DNA of 64,000 nucleotides from Sapria himalayana (Eukaryota; Streptophyta; Magnoliopsida; Malpighiales; Rafflesiaceae), in the NCBI GenBank assembly GCA_029783825.1, contig JAREIK010012209.1:35001-99000 (forward strand), written 5' to 3'. Numbering within the stretch: the first letter of the stretch is position 1; every line of letters begins with the position of its first letter. The notes under the pieces were generated by a model, which saw nothing but the letters and a program-made list of their open reading frames with translations, was not told where the DNA came from and ran no database searches. Positions 23,801-35,903 of the stretch are shown piece by piece. The position numbers were made by a program, and so were the translations under genes.

Positions 23801-24100
23801 TTTTTCCCCCCACTGAATTTATATTGTGAATTCTGTGAAGAGCTAGAATCCACTAACAATATTTTTTTTTTCATTTTTCATTCATCAAAAAAATATGATA
23901 AGAAATTTGTGGTGGTGTGCACAAACTAAAGGGAACATGCTTATAATTTCCAGCACTTTCAAGCTAATGAGGAATGAACACGTGTTAGATACTCCAAAAA
24001 ATTTCATAAGGAAAGTAGAATTCGCATCGACTGTATACTATATATGGAGTGAGAAATGGAAGATGGCATGAAGGAAAAACAAAAGATGCTGGCATGATTA
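20880..24100 (+). pseudogene. LINE ORF2 (endonuclease, reverse transcriptase) pseudogene
   Basis: The endonuclease start reads 'MKIASMNIMGFNYPIKHKEV' (20932 on) followed by 'ILETKLNRQK' and 'FIWTNERVSSMLDWVLMNHKW' (about 21430-21510). Reverse-transcriptase motifs follow: 'CNIIYELLSNLVASRL', 'AYVKGIIILDNFLLVQSLI', 'LKIDIQK' and the catalytic 'LIYADDIIIFF' at about 22880-22912. The C-terminal zf-RVT region (about 23450-23900) shows 'LWWVSKKEDTL', 'WTKVI', 'KHAIFLWIQNWGKLRTNDRLF' and 'CEFCEELESTNNIFF'. Numerous stops and frameshifts. The product of an intact relative would nick target DNA and reverse-transcribe the element RNA. Confidence 0.85.
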
Positions 24101-24210
24101 TGAGAAGGATAAAAAGATAAATTTATATTGTATTTGGGAATATTTGTAATAACCTAAACCTAGATTAGAGATGTACATATTTTAATAATATTTTTATTAT
24201 TTATAAAAAA

Positions 24211-24560
24211 ATGATATTTCTATGTCATGACACTAAACTCATTCATGATATCACATTTCTTTATTACAATACTAAAGTCAATTATGACTTCATGTTTTTA
24301 TGTCATAGCATTAAATTCAATCATGAAAATATATTTCCATGTTGCAACGTTCACATGTGGTGATATCATGCTTCCATGTCATGAGACTATAATTAGTTGA
24401 CATCATGTTTCCATGTCAATATAATAAACTTAGTCATGACATAATATTTTTATATCATGGCACTAAACCCAATCACGATATCATATGTCTATATCATAAT
24501 ATTCATAGATTACAACATCATATTTTCATATCATGATATCCATATCTAACAACATGAATC
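24211..24560. repeat. Minisatellite of about 38 bp, right part of a split array
   Basis: About nine diverged 37-39-bp units (ATGATATCATATTTCCATG... CTAAACTCAATC) continue the array seen at 13814-13960. The first unit immediately follows the LINE tail. Confidence 0.85.
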
Positions 24561-25240
24561 TGTGCATGTTTCCACCAGTGGGCTGGGAGACTACTCACTC
24601 AATGAAGAGCAAAACCCTGCCCGAACACCATGTCATTGTGATGGTAACTTGAGACAACTACTAAAGTATGAGGCAACCCCAATAATATATATACACAATA
24701 GACATGTATGCATATATTATATACTATATATATAGTCAACATTTATGTACAAGTATATATATATACATGTACAACATCATGTACTTACATACTACTATAC
24801 ATTTATATACACATCAATAAACATGTATTTACATGTACTTAAGTTTATACTAAAATATATTTGTATGTATTTGTGTGTGTGTGTGTGTGTAAATATAATA
24901 GTATATATGGTTTTATATAGTTTTAAAGTATTATATATATTAAAATATGCATGGATGTATAAACCACTATATATGCATATATTCTACTATCTATATGCAT
25001 GTACATTCATGTATAATTTTGTACATTTATTTATACAATGATATCCATGTATTTCTATGTGTGTATATGTGGTAGATAGGTACATACCTATTTACATAAA
25101 TAAATATATATTATTATATGTGCCTAAATATACTTATAAATAATTTTCTTGCAAGTTTTCAATTAAAGCTTGGTTGTTTATCTATTCAACTCGAATTGAT
25201 TACACCCTAATCATATCACACTACCACATTACTCAATCAT
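24561..25240. other. AT-rich flank with microsatellites
   Basis: ATATAT-, TACATG- and (TG)n-rich (24869-24889). The frame 24745-25041 is low complexity. The 5' end of the CACTA element that follows should lie here, but I could not find a CACTAC terminus. Confidence 0.5.
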
Positions 25241-25244
25241 ATGT

Positions 25245-27340
25245 GAGAATAGAAGTTGGATGTACCAAAACTTGATAAATGACTTCCTTAATTCAATGTT
25301 AATGTTTGGGGGGTGAGAAATATTTGGAATTTGCTTGTACTCATTTAGAATGGATGAATGGGAAAAAAATAAAGTGTTTGTGTCAGAGATCCAAGTATCA
25401 GAACTATTATTTTCTTGATATGAAGATAGTGGAATACCATATGATGAGATATGGTTTCAAAGTAAAATATTTTGTATGGAATAGGCATGGGGAAGTAGAT
25501 GAAGTGATATATGAGCATCATTATATGTATTCTAGCTAACCTTCTAATCTATAAATGATTATCTTACAATGGTTATAGATCTTTCTGGTCATTCCTTGAA
25601 TTAAAATAATAAAAATTAAAAGAATCCTAATCCAACGGCCCAAACATTTTATTTTATGTTTGATGCTACCAACAATCCATTATATAATGGGTGTAAACAT
25701 TATTTACAATTATTAGTGTTGGCTAGAATACTGAATATTAATGTTGAGCACAATATGTCTAAGTATGCATTTGATGCAATTGCCAAACTAATGAAAGTAG
25801 TTGTGCTCAAACAAAATCTTATTGTAGAAAGATTTCATGAAACAAAATGTATGATTCTTGGCTTAAGTTTACTAGCTGAGAAGAAACATTGTTCTATAAT
25901 TAGAAACTACTTTATTTTGGGAAAGATTTAAATAAGACTTGGTGAGTATTGTGACCATCCACATTTCAAAAAAAAAAATAACAACACTAATGGAAAAGGA
26001 AGAAACAAAACTAACATGCCCTTCAAAAATATATTTTATTTTCCTTTGAAGGACCAGCTTCTCAGATTATATTCATATGAAGTCACTACTAGTGACATGA
26101 AGTGACATAAAGGACATATAGTGGAGGATGATGTTATGCAGCATTCTTAGATTTTATTGTTTGGAAACACTTCAATGATGTTCACCCTTATTTTGGAATA
26201 AAAATTAGAAATCTGTGTCTTGGCCTTTGAATTGATAGGTTTCAACCTTCTGGCCAATCAAGACAACAATATACTAATGTTGGACTATAATTGTGACTGC
26301 ATATAATCTATCTCCATGGCTATATATGAAGAATTCATATTCTTAAATATTCTTTTTCTAGGTCCTTAGAATCTTAAAGATAAATTAGATGTATACTTAA
26401 AGCCACTGATACATGTTTTGAATATATTGTGAGATTATGAGGTTGAAGCATTTCATATTTCTCAGAATCAAAATTTGCACCTGTGAGCAGTATTGATGAG
26501 GACTATTAGTGATTTTTCTATGTATTTGCTATTGTTTGGATGGGAAACAACTAACCAATTGGCTTGTCCTTATTGTATGAATGATTTAGATTCGTTCAGA
26601 CTAAATATATATAGGAGCCAAATGCAGTCATGGTTTGACAATCATAGAAAATTTTTGGAACTTGATCATCCATTTAGATATAATAAAAGTGCATTTCTAA
26701 AAAAACAAAATTATGATGGTTGAGGCACCTCCAATTAGATTAGGTTCAAAGATATTTAATGCAAGTGATGATCTTAGTTTGAAAAAGGTGACAGAAGATA
26801 ATGTTTATGACATTAACAAAGGAATTAATCAATTATGTGGTTGAAGAAAATGCAACTTGTTCTAGGATTTTTCATATTGGAATTGTAGCTCTAATCAAAT
26901 TCGACACAACCTTGATATCATTCACATTGAGAAGAATATATTCAATAACTTATTTAATAAAATGTTAAATATACATGGAAAATAAAAGATACTCTTAACT
27001 CAATGTAATACATCAATATCTATCATCGAGCTCAGCTTATTTTTAAAAGTCTAACTACAAGTATAATTATGAATGAAGACATGACTAGACTTGAATCAAA
27101 CATCCTATTTATTTTATGCAAATTGGAAAAAATATTCCCTCCAAGTTTCTTGGTCCTATGAAACATCTTCCAATTCATTTTCCATACAAGACATGTGTTG
27201 CAATTTTGGTTGCAATGTCAAATTATTAATGTTAGTTCACATAAATTTATGGAAGTTATTAAGAATTGCTGAATGTACATTAAAAAATATTATATGTAAT
27301 TTTTGGGTAATGCAATTTTTAGGAGAGATATTTTTTTGAT
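25245..27340 (+). pseudogene. CACTA (En/Spm) TNP2-like transposase relic
   Basis: The region begins with the transposase-associated domain: a decayed 'SWMYQN' at 25255, then 'KYLEFACTHLEWMNGKKIKC', 'CQRSKYQN', 'VEYHMMRYGFKVKYFVWNRHGE' (25318-25500). TNP2 pieces follow: 'NPLYNGCKHYLQLLVLARIL', 'LNINVEHNMS', 'FHETKCMILGL' (25670-25880), then 'RTISDFSMYLLLFGWETTNQ', 'LACPYCMNDLDSF', 'SWFDNHRKFLELDHPFRYNK' (26493-26700). These match the normal TNP2 order, but reading frames are broken throughout. TNP2 is the large transposase of CACTA DNA transposons. Confidence 0.85.
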
Positions 27341-27639
27341 TTTTTTAACCCATATATGTTGACTAACTTTATATATTTTAGAAATACTATGAGTGAGAAA
27401 GTAATTGAAATAAAATCACTAAGAAATTATGGGAGAAACTCATGGGAGCAACCCATATATGTTGACTAACTTTAAAACCAAGTTCATTTTTATTGTTTGT
27501 AAAAAAATTAAATAACAACTTTGAATGAAAATATACGTAAATGATTAAGGTTAAAATAAGGTAATTTGAATTTAATAATAAGCTATGATGTTGTTACTTA
27601 TCAAATATTATCATTGAGAATAAAAATAATATTTGCATT

Positions 27640-29300
27640 ACGAATTTTTAGATAAGGAATAAAAATAAATAAAATATCAACTTAGTAGTAGAAATATGAG
27701 TGTATTTTGTTTATATGTATATGTATATGTTGATGTTAAATTACTTACAGGTTTATTTATTTTACTTCTTATAAAAATGAGAAAATATTTAAGGAGAAAC
27801 TAGTTGTAGATGGTATAAAGTAGAGCAAAGTGCTCCAAAATATGAAAGAATTTTATTAGGAAGAATTTGAAGTAAAATTTTGATGCATTTACCACTTTTT
27901 TAATTTTGATATGAAATACTATGAGAATAATTATTTGGAGAAGGATATGTGGAATAATAAGGAAAAAATACTTTGTTTTTTTGTAGAAAAAAATAATATT
28001 GGAATAAAATTTTGTTGATCACGATGAAGGATATATGGAAACATGTGACTAGTGACAGATACAATGACAAGCTTGGAAAATAGAGAAAAATGTATAATAA
28101 AGATACAAAGTCAAATAGTATTCCACTTAATGTTTGGAACAAATAGTGGGAATACCAGAATAATAAGAAGTTCAATGCCTTGTCATAGATGGCATCAAAC
28201 AATCTTCAATTAGAGAAAATAAGTGAAAGATCATGATCTTTTTAACATATTGGAGGTTCAAAGACAACATACCAATATTCATTATATTTGGTAAAATTGT
28301 ATTTTTTAATTTATTATGATTTGAACTTCGTGAATGCAAACGATAATAAATTTATGACAATGCATCTTGTACCTCATTAGTAAGTATTATTTATTTTCAA
28401 GAGGTTGAGTTGAGATGCCCACTAATACCATTTGAGGTGTTCAAATGAATGCACAAGAAAAAGAATGAATTATTTATGAACAAGCTATCAAATGATATTA
28501 ATGTGAGTTTGTCAATTTGTACTTATAATGTCTTATGTAAATTACAATTATTGAAAGAAAAAAATTATAAAATAATTTAATTTTTGGCATTCACAAAAAT
28601 TAATATCCAAAGTCAAGCATTTTTTTACTATAACTAAAAAGTTATTATATATGGACTCCATAAATATAATGAAAAGTTTGATTTTTATATTAATTTTTTA
28701 TCGGGTGTTGATAGTTTCATATGCTAGTATAAAACTTATCTAAATATAATAATAGTGAGTTATATTGTATTATAATAATTGCAGGAAGTTTTGTAAAATA
28801 TAGTTTTCATTACTTCATAATTGATAGATCCTTCTATAGAGGTACCAAATATTGATTTTATGCATATTTACCTTTGGGCTGTTGTAGTGAATCCAAAACA
28901 ATAGTGAGTGTATAATCTTGGTACCCATGCATCTACATTTTATTCAGGTTTTGTTTAAAGTTATCCATCATCATATTCCAATTATAATAATTTATTTGAT
29001 GAGAGGTTACACGAGAAGATGTAGGAAATTTAGAATATTTTATAAAGAAAAAATTAGGACATACAATAAAAGAATGAAGAGATCCAAAAGCAAATTAAAG
29101 AAATTTAAAAAAGAGAGGAAGAATGAATGAACGAGAGGAAGAAAGAATGAAAAGAGAGAAGGAAATACAACAAAAGATTTTGAAGATAGAGAAAATAATA
29201 TACAAGTTGACAGAGGCTTCATCTCTTTTTCATCATTCTGAAAAAAATTCATCCCAATCTCTAGAGGACTATATTCATCTCGACAAGGACTTGTAGTTGT
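27640..29300 (+). pseudogene. CACTA second ORF (plant Ptta/En-Spm type) relic
   Basis: Recognisable pieces: 'WKHVTSDRYNDKLGK' and 'SIPLNVWNKxWEYQNNKKFN' (28030-28180), 'HIGGSKTTYQYS' (28240-28280), 'LRCPLIPFEVFKxMHKKKNE' (28400-28470), ending in a charged coiled-coil-like Lys/Glu-rich stretch (29040-29200). A second copy of this region, inverted, lies at 54.5-56.3 kb. The gene is thoroughly decayed. Confidence 0.7.
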
Positions 29301-29699
29301 TTATGATACTTTTTTGCAATAAAATTTTTTGTGGTGAACTTTTGGTTTCTTTGTTATTATTTTTCGAAGTAATTAATATGTACTAGAATTGTTAACTTTG
29401 ATGTTTGATATTTGATTTATTACTCTATTTTGAATATTATGTGAATGTCATTGAATGAATAATATCTATATGTACTTACTAGATTCTAGGGTATATGGTT
29501 TATATATGTATGTGTATTTTTTATACAACATATAGAAACTACTATAATTGCGGCATGTTCCTGTTGCAGAAACTAAAAACAAAAATTTACATTTTAAAAT
29601 CCATTTCTAATTTAGGAATGGATCTTAAGTTTCTATTCAATTTCGTCAATATTTTAGTATTAAAAAAATGGTATCTGAGATCACATTTCTGTCAATAAA

Positions 29700-29884
29700 A
29701 TTAGAAATGAAAAATTTCTATCATGCATTTTAGAAATGCTTGAGTATTTTCTATTTCTAAAATTTAGAAAAGAGCATTTAGAAATAGAATCTTTCCATTT
29801 TTATTGAGGTAGCTAATTCTACATTATAACAAAATTAGAAATGGATTTGGCCCTTTTCTAATTTTATTTGTTCTTATCGTGTTT
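29700..29884 (+). mobile_element. CACTA 3' terminal region
   Basis: Subterminal AGAAATG/CATTTCT-type short repeats in both orientations at 29590-29860 lead to a terminus-like TTCTTATCGTG ending about 29882. This is a mutated form of the TTCTTGTAGTG ending of CACTA elements. It places the element's 3' end about 0.6 kb after the second ORF. Confidence 0.55.
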
Positions 29885-30300
29885 ATCACTAGAGAAAAGT
29901 TGAAAACCCTATATTTATGGCTAATGAAATGTGGCAGAGTTGGTAGCACCAGTGGAATGGTGGCTTATTCCAATTGATCAATCAAAAAATCATCATAGTG
30001 GGAGTCTTACTTGGTGGACCATGATTTGGAATGTCATGACATGGTTGTAAGTCCATATCATTAGCTGAGCATGCCAAATGAATAGTAAAACGTTTTTTTT
30101 TTTACATTTTTTTAAACTATCTCAATTTATGCATATATATATATTACCCTAGGCCCATAGTTTAGTTTTTTAATAAATGAGCTTAGACTCTTTTGGTGTA
30201 CTTGTACTGCAACATGAAGTACTTGTCAAATATATTTAGAATATATGAATTGATGCTTCATGTTATATTACTAAGAATAATAATGATGACTTGATTTGAT
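29885..30300. other. AT-rich DNA, nothing recognised
   Basis: The stretch between the CACTA 3' end and the next coding-like fragment. A short segment (TTGGTAGCACCAGTG, about 29940) resembles 134-151 of this window, possibly a dispersed repeat. Confidence 0.4.
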
Positions 30301-30309
30301 ATTCAATGA

Positions 30310-31080
30310 AATATATTTATTTCAGAAAATGAAAAAGGGTGCTCCACATGTAAGGTATGATTTTTTCATGAGACCCATATGAGAAGAACTCAAGAGGGAT
30401 CACATAATTAAATTGAACAACATACAAGACAAGTGGGGGCTAGTGCTCAAATAAATAATCTTATATTGATATGTGCATGTGGGTGTGTATTGTGTGTGTT
30501 CTACAAAACATGGTTTGGCAATGTTTATTTTTTTTGCATAGTTTAACTTTTGTGCACATGAGTATTTGTTGCATTTTCCCAAGGTATATATTTTTCTTCT
30601 TAAACTCTAATTAATTGCTTAATTGTTTACACCTTTTAAATGCTACTTAGTATCATCAATAATGTTTGCCTCTTTATATAGTTTTATAAGACATTTTGTT
30701 TTAGGAGAAATTAAATGAGTTAATTGCTAATGGATCCCAAGATGAATCTAGAAACCATGTTCCTTTTTCAAAAGAAGATGAGGATTCTATATTTCCCCAA
30801 GCTATTAAGGCTTCATCACATGGAAGATACATGTATGTGACATGTCTAAATAAAACATTCAGCTTTGCATCTGAAGCCTCTCCATCCTCAACACCCCTCG
30901 AGATGGCTCATCAATGGATTAAAGAGCTTGAGTCAGCACAATCTCAATTTCAAAAGAAAATATATAAGCTATGAAGTAACATTCAGTACGAAGAGTGGAT
31001 ACTTTATATTGAAGAGATGATGCACCACATGATGGAGTAAATTATGGAGGAGAGAGAGAGGTTTAAAGTTAGTCAATTGC
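30310..31080 (+). pseudogene. Transposon-protein-like fragment, possibly CACTA
   Basis: Short in-frame stretches such as 'VPFSKEDEDSIFPQAIKAS', 'SFASEASPSSTPLEM' and 'ESAQSQFQKKIYKL', then a run rich in Met and Glu, are more codon-like than the surroundings. The order resembles the C-terminal half of plant CACTA second ORFs, but no signature is decisive. Confidence 0.35.
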
Positions 31081-31339
31081 CAGAAGATGGTCCACACACA
31101 TTCAGCACCCTATGCTCATTCTTGAATATATCACATTTTTTTATATGTATTTCTTTATGTTCTTTAACATTTGGACCTCAATGTTGATTTTTAATGTTTA
31201 ATACTTTTTTTAATTTTAATCGATAGATATAATTATAATTATAACACACACACACACAACATTAAACTTATTTATGCATGAATAATAATAATATTTTTTT
31301 ATGAAATATTAATTAAATATTTAAACTATATATAAATTT

Positions 31340-31730
31340 AGTGACTAAAAGATGTGGCCACAAAAATAGACAATTAATGTCATCACTCACAATATAACTA
31401 TTTAATGGGAGGCAACGAACCCCTGATGATGACGAGTGGTCACAATCTTTCAACTACATTACTTTTGTGACAACATATCTTGTGGTCATTATTTGTGACC
31501 ACTTGGTGGTGGTCACTTTATTCAATGACCACATTTCTTGTGTTCATTATCTATGGCCATATTATTTTCATACCTCATTTTAATGAACATATTTCTTTTG
31601 GTCATACTTTGTGACCACTTGGCTGTCATTGATTTGTGTTTGTAATGTGAATTTCTGAGATCCGCATATTTGGTCATTGAGTGATCACTATACCTCCAGA
31701 GGGACTACTAAGTGACCACATGTTTAAATG
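31340..31730. repeat. GTGGTCAC-rich block
   Basis: Many copies of TGACCAC, GTGGTCA and TTGTGGTCATT in both orientations. Such clustered short inverted motifs are typical of subterminal regions of CACTA-type DNA transposons. Together with the fragment at 30310-31080 it suggests a second decayed element, but no terminus was found. Confidence 0.45.
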
Positions 31731-31734
31731 TAAC

Positions 31735-32109
31735 TTATAAACTTATGTTTAATATGTTTAATAGGTTTAACATGTATATAAACTAAAAACACAACTTATA
31801 ACATATTTAAACTTATATATACGTAACTATTGTTTATATACAATGTTTAATTTTCTTATGTATACATATTAAATAATGTTTATATATAATGTTGATACAT
31901 AAGTTTGTAATGTATATAAACTCATATATACATAACTAATGAATTTATAAACTTATACATATGTTATATGTTTAATACATATATATAATTCTTACATATA
32001 ACATTTATATACTAGTTTATAATATATATCAACCTACACATATGTAACTAATAATCTTATAAACTTATACATATGTTATATGTATAATATGTTATATGTT
32101 TAATATATG

Positions 32110-32140
<31 letters not shown>

Positions 32141-32912
32141 TTTATATGTAACTAATGATCTTATAAACTTATACATATGTGATACAAGTTTATAACATTT
32201 ATATACAAGTTTAATATGTTCAATATGTATAAATAATATTTATATATAATGCTTATAAATAATTTTGTAATGTATACAAACTCATATATATGTAGCTAAT
32301 GAACTTATAAACTTATACATATGTTATACAAGTTTATAATATTTATATACAAGTTTAATATGTTTAAAATGTAAAATAATATTTATATATACTGTTTATG
32401 TATAAGTTTGTAATGTATATAAACTCATATATATGTAATTAATGAACTTATAAATTTATACATATGTTATATGTTTAATACATATAATAATACATACATA
32501 CAACATTTGTATACAAGTTTATAACATATATCAACTTAAAAAAAAAAAGAAAAAAAAAATAACATATATCAACTTACACTTACATAACAAAAAATTTTGT
32601 AAACTTACATGTTATAAGTTCCATATATATATATATATAACCATTATATGTGAGTATAATATATACATTTTAAATGTATATCTAAGTTTATATATGATAT
32701 AAGTTACATTTTGAGTTTATATATGTATTAAACATATTAAAAATTAGTTCATAAGTTACTTTTTAAACATATAAACATTAAACATATTTAAGGTAATATA
32801 TATATTGTAACTTATACAAGTTTGTAAGTTCTCGAATAATTAAAATGTTTTTTTTGTTTATAAACATATGTTTATAAACTTAATATAAGTGTTTATAAAC
32901 CTAAATGTATAT

Positions 32913-32950
<38 letters not shown>
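31735..32950. repeat. AT-rich irregular satellite
   Basis: A block like 'ATGTAACTAATGAACTTATAAACTTATACATATGTTAT...' recurs near 31919, 32031, 32142, 32278, 32420 and 32570, at spacings of about 110-150 bp. Palindromic AGTTTATAAACT-like cores recur. (TG)n tracts lie at 32115-32140 and 32921-32955, the last abutting the copia LTR. Confidence 0.8.
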
Positions 32951-32954
<4 letters not shown>

Positions 32955-32957
<3 letters not shown>

Positions 32958-34143
32958 ATAAACAATCTAGATAGAAGTAGATAATCTATCAATAAGATCG
33001 TAGCATAAGATTTTAGTAGGTTTATATTAACTATGGAGAATGGTGAAGTACTAATTTTTAGTGCTAATACATTTATGTGTGCTGAACGTGATCAACACGA
33101 TGTGATTATTTTATACTGACATGTAAAATATAATACACCATTATTATTATAAATATTATTACTCTTATTCTTAAAATAATTAATATTCACATGTACTTAA
33201 TAATAATTATTTAGATTCCTAATGATCTAGAAATTGATTTATGAACTCAATGAATTAGAAAGTTTATCATATGTGGTGAATATTGATTATTGATGGAATC
33301 CATATCCTATTAAAAAGATTAAAGATGCCCCCTTAAAAAAGCTTATAATTTTTAATATTGCTAATCCTTACAAGTATATGGTAAATAAGTTAAGTTGATA
33401 ATTTTGAAGAAATAATTAGAGATTAATTGAATTGTCATTGTTAATAAATTGATTCAATCAATGGATACCTGTAATTTTAACATAAAGAATTTAATGTGTT
33501 AAATATCAAAAGGCATAAATTATTTTAAATATGTGAGTAAGTATATTTATAATTTTTTAGTGGCATGAATTATAATTAATATAAATTATAATACAACATA
33601 ATTTATATTGGGAGCCCAAGATCTTATTTAGGCCAGGGTTCCATTCATAGCCTTATCTAGTGGTATAAAAAATATTTTAAAAATTTTGTTTATTTATTTA
33701 GAATATATGTGTGCATATAGTCAGAATAATTAATTTGATTATATAAAATTTTTTGATTTTATTATTACATTGAATTATTTGATTTATATTAAATTAATTT
33801 TGAATATATATAATTTTGATTCTATATATTCTTTTAAAATTTGAAGAAACCAAATTGGTTATGTTCTTAGATATTTTTAAGAATTAATATAACATATGTC
33901 AGTTAATATTCTGATTTTAAAAATATATTATTTTGACATGAACTATGATACTCCACTATAGTGTTATCTTCCTTGTTGAGAGTTTAAACAAGGGTAATAT
34001 GGGAGACGACTTTGGTGATGACACATGCTTCATTTGAGGTATGTTATTCCTATTAAAACAACGATAATTCTAAACAAAAAAAAAACGTTACATCCTATAT
34101 GCATTATCGTGAAAAAGAATTTTTAGTCCTCAATTCACCAACA
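32955..34143 (+). repeat. Copia 5' LTR (truncated at its left)
   Basis: Aligns with the right LTR from CAATCTAGATAGAAG onward (right copy 47820 on). Shared blocks include ACCATTATTATTATAAATA, TTCTTAAAATAATTAAT and 'gggagcccaagatcttatt'. It ends ...CACCAACA just before the primer-binding site. The outer part is replaced by the microsatellite and AT-rich satellite. Confidence 0.75.
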
Positions 34144-34144
34144 A

Positions 34145-34156
34145 TGGTATCAGAGG
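34145..34156 (+). other. Copia primer-binding site
   Basis: TGGTATCAGAGG differs by one base from TGGTATCAGAGC, which pairs with the 3' end of initiator tRNA-Met and primes copia reverse transcription. It lies one base after the LTR end. Confidence 0.85.
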
Positions 34157-35717
34157 GATTATGATGTTATCGCACATAGATGAATTCGATTTTAATAATT
34201 TAGATGTTGAATGCATAAATGCCTAACTTAAATAGAGGAATTTTTAGTCTCTGTTGATCGAGTTAAACAATCCAACTATTGGCTTATTAATTACAAATTT
34301 TTAAGTGGTAAAGTGTTTGGATGCGTTTTGTTTAAGGGTTGAAATTTTGTGCTTGTTTATGTGTGAATTATCGTATGGGGTGTAATTATTTTCATGTTGC
34401 ACTTAGTTTTTTAGCATTCTATAACAATAGTGGTAATCCCTGCAAACAAAGGTAGTGGTAGATGTGGCCAACAATGATGCCTATGGTAGATGATGTGAAC
34501 AACAATGAATTTTCTGATGGTGTTCGTCGCAGGAAATGATGCTTGTGATAGTGGTTGTGGTCAATGATAATGCTGGTCATGATTGTAATGGCCAACAATA
34601 GTGTCAATGGTGGTAGTCACAGCCAATGATAGTACTTGTGATGGTTGACATAGCAAATGATGGTACTTCTCATGGTGGTCGTAGCTAGTGAAGGCATACA
34701 TAGCAGAGCTGGCAGAGTCAAAAAATGGTAGAAAGAAATACCAAAAATTCATAGTTTTAATCATATTATGCTCAGACATATACTATGTTTTTTTTTTGCG
34801 ACACTACCCTGAACCATCTCAATCTAAACTAGATAGATTTGACCCAGTTCATGGTACTATCCCAATATAGCTAGCAATTCAACATTTAGATACAAGTGAT
34901 GATTAGTCATCACATATTTCTAGCATGTGAATATATATATATATGTTATGGTATGTATTGTAAATGTATATATTATGACATGTTGTGGATGTGTTGATAT
35001 GATTTGATAGATACATGTATTTAAGTATAACAACTTGTATGATAATTGTGTGCCGAAACAATGAGTTTGCATAACCTTTGTAGTTTGTACATACATATTT
35101 CACAAAGCCACAATTTTATGATTAATTCATATTTCATTTTAAAAATTAAAATTATCAATTTTAAAATATCTAAGTGGCCAGACAATTCATTAAAAATGAA
35201 TGATATTGTCTCTCTATCACTTGTTAGTGTGTTGGTCTTGATGTCGTCTTCTTGTGAAACTAATTAGCTTGTAGATATATTTATTTATGAGTATACCTAA
35301 TTATGTAAGTCAATTTTAAACTACCATAAGATAATTTTATGGATTGTTTAGATAAAATATTTATCCAACTGAAGGATTCATTTAAGGATAAATCTATTTA
35401 AAATTGAGTGATAGTTTATACTTAGTCATGAGTACTAATATCCTCTCTAACTGAGTCACTACTATTATTTTTAGGATAGAAGATAAGTCATTAGTTTAAT
35501 ATTATCTGGCATAACTCAATGCCTAAATATCAAGATTAATATGAATTTGTATGTCTGAACAAATAATGAATAGTAAATCTCTTCTCATTGAGGCATATTA
35601 TTAATGTAGTGTTAGGCTGATGATAAATTTATTAAAGCATTAATGGAGGGAACCAATTCTTCTGATAGAATTCGACTAAATTAGCTTATTGTAGATTTTT
35701 TAGGTAATTTAAAGAAA
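34157..35717 (+). other. Copia leader region
   Basis: DNA between the primer site and the gag start. No gene was recognised. The small frames (34419-34870 and 35046-35267) have no family motif. Short repeats of 'gtggtagtcacagccaatgatagt' type at 34430-34690 form an irregular array of about 50 bp. Confidence 0.45.
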
Positions 35718-35903
35718 ATGTCATTCAACTCATTCACCTTAATTCTCAAAGAGAATAAAGTCAATAGGATCAATTAAATAGATTGAAAAACACATTAGTA
35801 TTGTCTTGACTGCTGAGAACTATAAATGTACTCAAAGATCAATACTCAGATAAACCTCATGAAGGGGAAGCTGATAAGGAAGCCAAGCCTTATGATAGAT
35901 TGG
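35718..35903 (+). pseudogene. Copia gag, N-terminal fragment
   Basis: Begins 'MSFNSFTLILKENKVN', followed by a decayed 'NYxDWK..ISIVLTAENYK' and 'EADKEAKPYDR', the usual start of plant copia gag. It stops abruptly where the gypsy LTR begins. About 70 residues of gag are missing between here and the continuation at 43885. Confidence 0.7.

Larger units (their letters stand above)
13961..24213 (+). mobile_element. Full-length dead L1-type LINE, interrupted by hAT elements
   Basis: ORF1-like sequence (14380-15230), ORF2 endonuclease, reverse transcriptase and C-terminal zinc-knuckle regions (20880-24090) and an A-rich tail (to 24211) occur in order on the + strand. Removing the hAT insertion (15571-19715) leaves about 6.1 kb, the usual full length of a plant L1 element. 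The left flank ATATTTCTATGTCAT (13941-13955) recurs exactly at 24214-24228 just after the tail, as expected for an L1 target-site duplication; both copies sit in the same minisatellite, which weakens that evidence. Both ORFs contain many stops and frameshifts. Confidence 0.8.

Noticed and set aside
31735..32950. CRISPR-like or centromeric array
   Set aside because: Spacing and unit sequence are irregular and there are no unique spacers; the plant context also excludes CRISPR.
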